Of a DNA stretch of 20,678 nt, positions 14,701 through 20,678 are shown piece after piece (position 1 is the first letter of the stretch; each line of letters starts with the position of its first letter). The position numbers were made by a program, and so were the translations under genes. This stretch comes from CAYUNA01 sp047629355 (GTDB taxonomy: Bacteria; Bacteroidota; Bacteroidia; Chitinophagales; Saprospiraceae): contig JBLHWU010000116.1 of the NCBI GenBank assembly GCA_047629355.1, forward strand, positions 1 to 20,678, written 5' to 3'. The notes under the pieces were generated by a model. That model was given only the letters and a program-made list of their open reading frames with translations, ran no database searches and was not told the DNA's origin.

Positions 14701-14735
14701 TTGCTAAAGAGTGGTTATTTGACTCGTTTTAGCAA
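14701..14735. promoter_or_regulatory. Dyad upstream of the YceI-type gene, with opposing promoter-like boxes
   Basis: TTGCTAAA-GAGT (14701-14712) and ACTC-G-TTTTAGCAA (14722-14735) form a 12-bp interrupted inverted repeat 25-60 bp upstream of the lipoprotein ATG. On the plus strand a TTTG (14718-14721) followed after 18 bp by TATATTTG (14740-14747) fits the Bacteroidota promoter, but it points into the 3' end of the hydrolase gene. It could be an operator, or the start of an antisense transcript. Function is inferred from position only. Confidence 0.35.
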
Positions 14736-14867
14736 TGCTTATATTTGAAGAAAATTAAATTATTCAGAATTATCCTCGATTTTGAGAGTCGAAGATTATT
14801 TTTTTGAAAAATGGGGGCTTTCAGAAGTAAAGGTTTTCTAGCGGTTTTTTGTTCAAAACAAATTAAA

Positions 14868-15881
14868 TTATTTTACAACCGCTGCTGCTTTAAAAATAGC
14901 TTTAGACTTGTCAATATGACTTTCTACAAAAGCAAATGCCCGCTCTTCCATCCACCACTCTCTTTCAAAAAAATCGCGGATAAAACCACAATGCCCACCA
15001 TAATCCGGCATTTCTAAGTATAAATTTGGGTTGCTTTGCGCTTCTGCAATTGGGTAACAATTTTTGGAAATAAACGTATCATTTAAAGAAGAAACCACCA
15101 GAGATGGCACTTGAATATTATTTAAAACTGGTCGACAACTACTCGCTTTCCAATAAGCTTCCACATTCGGATAACCATTGGCTGGGGCAGTAAAATTAGT
15201 ATCAAAATAGACAAAATTACCTGACATAAAAAAGCCGCGATAATTTTTCAAGGCTTCGGGATATTGTCGTTTTTTGCGATTGGCTTTCCAATTCAATGGA
15301 AACATAAACCATTTTAGATAATGCCAATTGTACCATTTATTCAGGCGTTCATCACTTTTTTGAATGTCCATTGGTACAGAAAACGAAACGGTTGCTTTGA
15401 CTTCTTTTGGAATATTTTCGCCTGCTTCTCCCACGTATTTCAATGCCAAATTGCCCCCCAAACTGTAACCAAGAATCACAATTTCTTCGTAGCCGTGTTT
15501 TTCAATTGCATGTTCGACGGTGAGTTTTACGTCATCACTTGCCCCCATATGATAGCCGCGCAATAACCGATTGGGTTCGCCACTGCATCCTCGATAATTC
15601 ATCCCCAAAGCATCCCAACCTCTTTTATTGAAATAATGAATGGCTGCGCGGGCATACAATGACCGCGATTTGCCTTCTAAGCCCGCCAGAATAACGATGA
15701 GCTTTTTACTCCCGTTGTTTGACCAATCTAAATCCAGAAAGTCGCCATCGAGGGTATCTATTCGTTCCCGAACAAATTTCACACGGGACATTTGCCGCAG
15801 CAACGATGCATGAATCGTACTGGCGTGCGTGTTGCGAAAAAGAGAATTTCGCGGTTTAAAATGACTTTGAATTATTGGCAA
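14868..15881 (-). CDS. YheT-type alpha/beta hydrolase
   Basis: 337 aa, the usual family length. It carries the nucleophile elbow GYSLGG (138-143, Ser140), an acid residue in SLNDTF (265-270, Asp268) and the catalytic His in GGHCGF (295-300, His297). LAGLEG (65-70) is the oxyanion region, and MNYRGCSGEPN (94-104) is the YheT-type signature. YheT proteins are predicted esterases with no settled substrate. There is no signal peptide, so it is cytoplasmic. The next upstream gene on the strand is separated by a bidirectional terminator, so it is probably monocistronic. The ATG at 15881 is followed by the family-typical RNSLFRNTHASTI, supporting the start. Confidence 0.9.
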   Translation of the reverse strand: MPIIQSHFKPRNSLFRNTHASTIHASLLRQMSRVKFVRERIDTLDGDFLDLDWSNNGSKKLIVILAGLEGKSRSLYARAAIHYFNKRGWDALGMNYRGCSGEPNRLLRGYHMGASDDVKLTVEHAIEKHGYEEIVILGYSLGGNLALKYVGEAGENIPKEVKATVSFSVPMDIQKSDERLNKWYNWHYLKWFMFPLNWKANRKKRQYPEALKNYRGFFMSGNFVYFDTNFTAPANGYPNVEAYWKASSCRPVLNNIQVPSLVVSSLNDTFISKNCYPIAEAQSNPNLYLEMPDYGGHCGFIRDFFEREWWMEERAFAFVESHIDKSKAIFKAAAVVK

Positions 15882-15992
15882 TTGCTGTTTTTTAGCTTAT
15901 TTTTTTTATTACTAAGTAATGATATTTTAATAAGGCATCAAGTAGTTAAAAGGTATGAGAGAGTTTTTTGTTTTCAAATAGCCATTTTAAAT

Positions 15993-16036
15993 AAAAAAAG
16001 CGGCTAAAACCCATTCAGACTTTAACCGCTTTTTTT
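15993..16036. terminator. Bidirectional intrinsic terminator
   Basis: AAAAAAAGCGG...TAAA and TTTA...CCGCTTTTTTT form a stem with T-runs on both strands and a 12-base loop. It starts 28 bp past the stop of the PNGase F-like gene and separates it from the hydrolase gene. Confidence 0.85.
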
Positions 16037-16063
16037 GGAAATCCTTTTAAAAGTAATTTGTCT

Positions 16064-18583
16064 TTACTCAATAATCACTTTCTGCATTCCTTTTCCTTCC
16101 TTCGTTTTTACTTCAACAAAATAGATACCCGTTGCTACACTTTTCAAATCAATCATCATTTTATTAAAGGCATTGTCCACTGTTTCAAAACGAACCATTT
16201 GACCTAAATTATTCATCACGCGAACTGTTTCAATTGCTGCGTCGGCTTCTAATTCGATTTCAAAAATGCCATTCGATGGATTTGGAAATACGCTAAATTT
16301 AGTCACATTCGACACATCATCCACATCCGTCATTATTTCACCCAACGGACTATCTCCCAAACTAATCAAATACGAAGAAACAATTAAATGTGGATTAAAA
16401 CCAGCATCGCAGTCCGGACAAGTCACACCGCTTTGACAATTCACGTTATTCGGGTGGCAAAAATCGACGTAATTTGGATTGAATTTATAGTCAATCGTAA
16501 TTGGAGCATCGCCAACAAATGAGTTCATATCAAAGTCAAACCACGGTGCAATACTCCCTGGACACCAACCTGCACGGTCAAAAAACCAAGTCCCATTTTG
16601 TGGGTTACAATTGTCTGGATTTGGGTCACAATTGTTCCAGTTGTGTTGCTCAAAAGTCGGCGCACCGTTGATGTAAATATTATGCGTATCGTTGTGAAAT
16701 TCAGCGGCATTCCCCGTATTGTTATCACCCCAACCGTGTCCAGTTGAAACCAATTTTATTTTGGAAGCCTGTGCATTTTCTGGATAAGTTGCCGTTACCT
16801 CATTCACGGGTTCGAGATTTCCAGGGTCACCAAATGGAAAGGTTTCGTTCCACAATTTAGTCACCGTACTGTATTTATAATTAGGCGTACCTTCTTGATA
16901 AAACAGGTTTAAAGTATATTCAAAACCATTGCCCTGCGTACCCAAATAATACCGAAAGGTGATTTTCCCTTGCAACAAAGACATGAAATCTGTCAAGTCA
17001 ATCGTACTATTACAGCCGACTCCGTAAGGCGTAATGTAGCGGATAATTTCATACCATTCGCCATCATGTCCTTTCACTTCGACACCCGAAACTCTATCCC
17101 ATTCATCGCAACCGCCAGTAGGGCAAGTAATATCCAATTGTCCAATAATTTGATTGAATGCGCCGGTGTAACTTGGCAATTCTGCCTCAAATTCCAGCAC
17201 CGCGATATCACCATTCAACCAAATTTCCTGACCTGCATTCGATGAAATTTCATCCGTACCATCAATTACATTAAAGGTAACAGATTCTGTACTTGTCGCA
17301 CCATAGTTATTTTCTGCAATGATGTTCATGGTGTGATTTCCGTAGGTAGACGGCGTCCACCAAGCGGTATAATGATTATTGCCATAGCTGGTGGCTTCAA
17401 TCATTTCGCCATCAATTTCAAACTGGACATTGTCCACATTAAATAGTGCAGGAAAATCAATGCTCGTGATTGCTGCCAATTGCACCGCAGACAAACCATT
17501 GGGTACATATACATCGCCCGCTAACGGATTTCGCGCTTCGGTTACTGGCACGAAAGTATTCGGGTCAAGTACCATAAAAGACGTCTCCACATCATCCGCA
17601 GGGTCGTATTGTCCATCACCCGCTTGTGAGGCACGGACAGAAACTTGGCCAACGGTGCCATCCAAAGTCACCGTATTTCCAGAAACAGTAGCGGGACCAG
17701 AAATAATTTCGTAAGAAATTGCGAGTCCTGCACTTGATTCTGCTCCCAAGTCAAACGGTACATCTGATACCAATTTGTCTGGAATAGCTGGAAAAGTGAT
17801 TGCTTGAAAAGTATCGTTCAAATCTCCTAGAAAGTTAGAGGTATTGCCCATCATACTAAAATTAACCAAGTTTCCACTGCGGTCTTCGTCACCTATGTCC
17901 GAAAAAACTTGCGTAATCGTCGTATTGTCTGCACCAGGAACGCCTTGATTGAATTTGTAATATAATTGCAAATCATCTTCATTGCCCACTAATTCATCTG
18001 CCATCATCGCTTGCAAATCAGTCGAAGTCAATGCTTTTGACCACAACGTCACTTCATCCATCCGTCCGCCATAAACAAAATTAAACGAACCTTGGATGCT
18101 TTTTCCAATACCAAATGCTTTGTTTTGAGAGTCAATTGTCCCCGACGCAGGCGAGCTGCCTACGGAGTTTCCATTGATAAACAACTCGACTTTCGTACCG
18201 TCATAAATCCAGGCGATGTGTTGCCAAACTTCCGGTAAAAGCGTGAATGCTGGTGCGACATATTCGTGAAATCCAGCACTATTGATGAAGCGACATTCGA
18301 TCACTCCATCATTTAAAACGATGAGGTACATTTCGCCTTGTCCTGTTCCACCGCCGCGAAATCCCATTAAGCCTTGTCCATACGCCAATTCGTCGGTATA
18401 GAACCAACCGGTCATAGAAACCGCTTCAGAACCCGCCACAAACTGTGAGGCATTCGGGACTTCAATAAAATCATCGACTCGGTCAAAATGGAGATATTGC
18501 TGAGATTGCGCTACCAGATTGCTGGTTTGTAAAAAAAGTAGGAGTAATAAAAATGCTTTACTCAAAGCGTAAAATTTCTTCAT
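16064..18583 (-). CDS. T9SS-secreted PNGase F-like protein with LamG and Ig-like domains
   Basis: 839 aa. Signal peptide (1-25); LamG/concanavalin-like domain (about 28-212); Ig-like domain starting ITFPAIPDKLVSDVPF (262-277); a second beta-sandwich (about 345-440); PNGase F-type double domain (about 450-742); T9SS type A sorting domain (762-839, FSVFPNPSNGIFEIEL to the end). The match to Elizabethkingia PNGase F, recalled from memory, is direct: CDEWDR (492-497), GEWYEIIRYITPY (508-520), GTPNYKYS (565-572), DRAGWCPG (669-676). PNGase F releases N-glycans from Asn. By alignment D60 is kept as D496 and E206 as E628, but E118 falls on G548, so classical activity is uncertain. It is on the same strand as the SusD-like gene, 238 bp downstream of it, with a composite repeat between. 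Confidence 0.88.
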   Translation of the reverse strand: MKKFYALSKAFLLLLLFLQTSNLVAQSQQYLHFDRVDDFIEVPNASQFVAGSEAVSMTGWFYTDELAYGQGLMGFRGGGTGQGEMYLIVLNDGVIECRFINSAGFHEYVAPAFTLLPEVWQHIAWIYDGTKVELFINGNSVGSSPASGTIDSQNKAFGIGKSIQGSFNFVYGGRMDEVTLWSKALTSTDLQAMMADELVGNEDDLQLYYKFNQGVPGADNTTITQVFSDIGDEDRSGNLVNFSMMGNTSNFLGDLNDTFQAITFPAIPDKLVSDVPFDLGAESSAGLAISYEIISGPATVSGNTVTLDGTVGQVSVRASQAGDGQYDPADDVETSFMVLDPNTFVPVTEARNPLAGDVYVPNGLSAVQLAAITSIDFPALFNVDNVQFEIDGEMIEATSYGNNHYTAWWTPSTYGNHTMNIIAENNYGATSTESVTFNVIDGTDEISSNAGQEIWLNGDIAVLEFEAELPSYTGAFNQIIGQLDITCPTGGCDEWDRVSGVEVKGHDGEWYEIIRYITPYGVGCNSTIDLTDFMSLLQGKITFRYYLGTQGNGFEYTLNLFYQEGTPNYKYSTVTKLWNETFPFGDPGNLEPVNEVTATYPENAQASKIKLVSTGHGWGDNNTGNAAEFHNDTHNIYINGAPTFEQHNWNNCDPNPDNCNPQNGTWFFDRAGWCPGSIAPWFDFDMNSFVGDAPITIDYKFNPNYVDFCHPNNVNCQSGVTCPDCDAGFNPHLIVSSYLISLGDSPLGEIMTDVDDVSNVTKFSVFPNPSNGIFEIELEADAAIETVRVMNNLGQMVRFETVDNAFNKMMIDLKSVATGIYFVEVKTKEGKGMQKVIIE

Positions 18584-18625
18584 GTTGCTTTATTTATAAG
18601 TGAATGGTTTGTCTATTCTTTTTCA

Positions 18626-18775
18626 AAAGGGAGTTTGAGGGAGAAAAGCGGTTTCTAAAAACCGCTTTTCTCCCTCAATAACCCCAGCCACGCTGCCCCA
18701 GGCAGCGTGCATTGTTTTTTATGAAGCTCGAAAAATCTTAGAATTTTCTCACTTCTCAAAACGATAACTTATTCT
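18626..18775 (-). repeat. Composite palindromic repeat, copy 7 (reverse orientation)
   Basis: Module C is a perfect 20-bp stem, TTGAGGGAGAAAAGCGGTTT (18635-18654), loop CTAA, and its complement 18659-18678. Module B is a perfect 9-bp hairpin, CACGCTGCC (18689-18697), loop CCA, GGCAGCGTG (18701-18709). Module A lies on the minus strand (about 18711-18775) and contains TAAGATTTTTCGAGCTTCAT. It fills the gap between the SusD-like and PNGase F-like genes. Confidence 0.85.
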
Positions 18776-18821
18776 TTCATCGTTCCTTATTTTCTAAAAA
18801 TGCGCCAGAAATCATGCGCTA

Positions 18822-20408
18822 TTAATTCATCCACCACATTTTCACGTTCACTTCGTCTCCGCCCATTTTCGCCACTTGGTCTGTCCAGCTATCGGGATTA
18901 TTTTCCACTTCTGACGGTGGATAATTGAAACGATAATGCGCTGGAATTGGGTTTTCTCGCGGCGTCGCCCCTGTCCGTCGTAGCAAGGCATATGCTTCCC
19001 ACGGCTGTCGAAACGCGTCCAACCAACGTTGTGTATAAATCAATTCTAATTTATTAGGTGCACCAAAAATGATGATGCTTGAATGGTTTGTAACTGCAAA
19101 GAAATCATTGCCAGTCAAAATAGGTGGTTTATTTTCCCAAATTGGGGTATTGACCATAATATCTTGCCAAAACTTTAAAGAACTCACCACGCCTGTTGTA
19201 TAAATCGCTTTCGCTTCGCCTTCATCTACCCCTACGCCTAAGCCACGCAAATAAATTTCTGCTTTCATAAAATTCACCTCCGCCGACGTCATCAAAATCT
19301 CTGGTACATATGCTTCATCCCGCGTCAAATAATAATTGAAAGGTGCATAAATATTGGATTGCCCTTTGAAATTATAATTCCCATCGCGTAGCTGCTGGTA
19401 CGGTGCACCTCCCGATGCCGGAGTGTCAGCAGTTGAAACTTGCGGGTACGGTGCCCATTCCATCGCATTGTTGGGTTCAAAAAATATCCGCGCTCTCGGG
19501 TCAAAAATACCGCTGCCATTCAACTCTTCATTTTCAGATAATTGATGCCAAATATTAGAACCCATTCGCAACTTTCGATGCTCGCGAAAAGACCAACTCG
19601 TCGATTGTTTTAACCAAGACAACAAACTCGGCGACAGCACCACATCTTCTCCTTCTTCCAAAACGGGTAAGTCATTTTCTAAAATTTCTTTTAATATCGG
19701 CATCGCAAAATCAGGGTCTTTTTCCACCATCCGCAAAGCATAACGCAGTCTCAAAGAATTGGCAAATTTCTGCCAAAGAACCATATCATTATTGAATAAA
19801 TTATCAAATTCATTGAAGGCTAAATACGGGATTTCATCGGCAGTCACTGGATTAGGAAGCGTCTGCACATTATCGTTGACCCACGCCAATTCATTGAGTA
19901 AAAACTTGTAAATTTCTTCTTGATTATCAAATTTTGGCTCTAATAAGTCAAGGCTTTCAAACGCTCGTCCTGCTTCCGAAAACGGCATATCCCCAAATAA
20001 ATCTGTTAAATGAAAAGTTTTGTATGCCAATACGGTTTTGAGCATTCCACGCACATTATTCGTTGTCTCTTGATTTCCAACTGCATCCAATCGCTGCTCA
20101 ATTTCTCGAATATTTGGTAGGGTTCGATAGTAATTTCCCCAAACATTTTCTGCGCCAATATTGGAGTTTTGAAACGTTTTTGCGGTTAATGCTGCCTGTT
20201 CTGTAATTTCGTATAAATATTCGTTGTATAAATAAAATTGCTCGTCCCAACCCAATTGCAGCGACTCAATCACGCCATTGAATAGCGGCCCGACATCCGT
20301 TTGTGTGGGTTGAAATGGATTTTGATTCAGTTCTTCAAAATCGTTTTCGCAAGCGTTGGCGAAAAGGAGTAAAAAGAATAAGGATGATATTTTAAAAGTA
20401 TTTTTCAT
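18822..20408 (-). CDS. SusD/RagB-like surface glycan-binding lipoprotein
   Basis: 528 aa. The lipoprotein signal ends FANAC (Cys20), followed by ENDFEELN, an acidic run that resembles the Bacteroidota surface-export signal. The SusD-type start NDFEELNQNPFQPTQTDVGP (22-41), a TPR-like helical body with LAYKTFHLTDLFGDMPFSEA (127-146), WQKFANSLRLRYALR (212-226) and LMTSAEVNFMKAEIYLRG (373-390), and a C-terminal TQRWLDAFRQPWEAYALLRR (457-476) are typical of the SusD-like group that takes up oligosaccharides or peptides with a SusC TonB-dependent channel. The SusC partner would lie to the right. The first 246 or more bases there carry only repeats, and perhaps the last codons of a gene (stop at 20655-20657). 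The PNGase F-like gene downstream suggests glycoprotein glycans as substrate; this is inference. Confidence 0.92.
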   Translation of the reverse strand: MKNTFKISSLFFLLLFANACENDFEELNQNPFQPTQTDVGPLFNGVIESLQLGWDEQFYLYNEYLYEITEQAALTAKTFQNSNIGAENVWGNYYRTLPNIREIEQRLDAVGNQETTNNVRGMLKTVLAYKTFHLTDLFGDMPFSEAGRAFESLDLLEPKFDNQEEIYKFLLNELAWVNDNVQTLPNPVTADEIPYLAFNEFDNLFNNDMVLWQKFANSLRLRYALRMVEKDPDFAMPILKEILENDLPVLEEGEDVVLSPSLLSWLKQSTSWSFREHRKLRMGSNIWHQLSENEELNGSGIFDPRARIFFEPNNAMEWAPYPQVSTADTPASGGAPYQQLRDGNYNFKGQSNIYAPFNYYLTRDEAYVPEILMTSAEVNFMKAEIYLRGLGVGVDEGEAKAIYTTGVVSSLKFWQDIMVNTPIWENKPPILTGNDFFAVTNHSSIIIFGAPNKLELIYTQRWLDAFRQPWEAYALLRRTGATPRENPIPAHYRFNYPPSEVENNPDSWTDQVAKMGGDEVNVKMWWMN

Positions 20409-20436
20409 ATTAGATTTTATAAAAAGTTCGAATCTT

Positions 20437-20468
20437 GGTATCCGATACCCGCAGGGCTATCCGATACC
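20437..20468 (-). promoter_or_regulatory. Tandem 13-bp palindromes upstream of the SusD-like gene
   Basis: GGTATCCGATACC (20437-20449) is a perfect palindrome around a central C. GCTATCCGATACC (20456-20468) repeats it with one change, centre to centre 19 bp, close to two helical turns. The spacer contains CCC-GCAG-GGC, so the whole 32 bp can also fold as one hairpin with 12 pairs. It lies 28-60 bp upstream of the SusD ATG. A paired operator for a dimeric regulator, or a leader-RNA hairpin, are both possible. Confidence 0.5.
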
Positions 20469-20501
20469 TTTTATTTTCATCTCTTCTTTTCAGGCTCTAC
20501 G

Positions 20502-20678
20502 GTGAAAAGTGTGGGTCAATATGAGAAGCGATAAAATCATAAGATTTTCGAGCTTCAAAAAAACAATACGCATTGCCTGCGGCAATGCGGGAGGGGAGTT
20601 TGAGGGAGAAAAACGGTTTTTGCAAAACCATTTTTCTCCCTCAAACTCCCTTTGTTAAAACTTACCCACAGTTTTCAC
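20502..20678. repeat. Inverted repeat flanking composite repeat copy 8
   Basis: GTGAAAAGTGTGGGT (20502-20516) and, at the window end, ACCCACAGTTTTCAC (20664-20678) are inverted copies matching at 14 of 15 positions. They enclose composite repeat copy 8. The right arm may continue outside the window. Confidence 0.6.
20520..20653 (+). repeat. Composite palindromic repeat, copy 8 (best preserved)
   Basis: Module A contains CATAAGATTTTCGAGCTTCA (20538-20557). Module B is CGCATTGCC (20569-20577), loop TGC, GGCAATGCG (20581-20589). Module C is a 27-bp stem, starting GGGAGTTTGAGGGAGAAAAA (20594-20620), loop TGC, complement 20624-20650, with one C/A mismatch that would be a G/U wobble in a minus-strand transcript. 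All three modules are full length, so this is the reference copy for the family in this window. Confidence 0.85.

Noticed and set aside
224..20653. Integron attC sites as an explanation for the repeated palindromes
   Set aside because: The required RYYYAAC/GTTRRRY ends are not consistently present, orientations are mixed, and the flanking genes are ordinary chromosomal genes rather than cassettes.

Overview
The window is from a Bacteroidota chromosome. The evidence is a SusD/RagB-type surface lipoprotein, a protein ending in a type IX secretion (T9SS) sorting domain, lipoproteins with an acidic residue run after the lipobox Cys, a promoter of the TAnnTTTG type, and a tRNA without encoded CCA. 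Protein style (gliding/propeller-like N-termini, VWA proteins, Cry-DASH) suggests a Saprospiria-like lineage, but that is inference.

Layout. 1-170: the start of an IS630-like transposase, cut by the left edge, with a putative terminal repeat. 518-3176 (minus): an O-carbamoyltransferase followed by a 49-aa DUF5989-like peptide and an SxtJ-like membrane protein. This trio matches in size and type the sxtI/sxtK/sxtJ genes of saxitoxin clusters, but sits here beside a GT2 glycosyltransferase (3475-4431), so a carbamoylated cell-surface glycan is the likelier product. 4853-5965 (plus): a minimal DEAD-box RNA helicase. 6102-6401: a secreted SH3-like gene broken by an in-frame TGA, then an unrecognised 202-aa gene. 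7086-8354 (minus): Cry-DASH photolyase. 8955-11441 (minus): PriA. 11677-13623 (minus): a chimeric secreted VWA-like protein. 13742-13815 (minus): a tRNA with anticodon CAT. 14005-14676: a YceI-type lipoprotein. 14868-15881: a YheT-type hydrolase. 16064-18583: a T9SS-secreted LamG/Ig/PNGase F-like protein. 18822-20408: a SusD-like lipoprotein, upstream of the PNGase F-like gene on the same strand; together these look like part of an N-glycan or glycoprotein capture locus.

The most unusual feature is between the genes. A composite palindromic repeat (module A, AT-rich conserved block; module B, GC-rich hairpin; module C, long AT-rich palindrome) recurs in whole or part at about 224, 955, 4578, 6003, 8776, 18626 and 20520, in both orientations. 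The arms of B and C change from copy to copy while pairing is kept, which is covariation. Two copies are enclosed by further inverted repeats. A separate 176-bp MITE-like long palindrome lies at 8576-8751, and a tandem pair of 13-bp palindromes lies just upstream of the SusD gene.

Most genes are monocistronic or in short minus-strand groups, separated by these repeats and a few intrinsic terminators.
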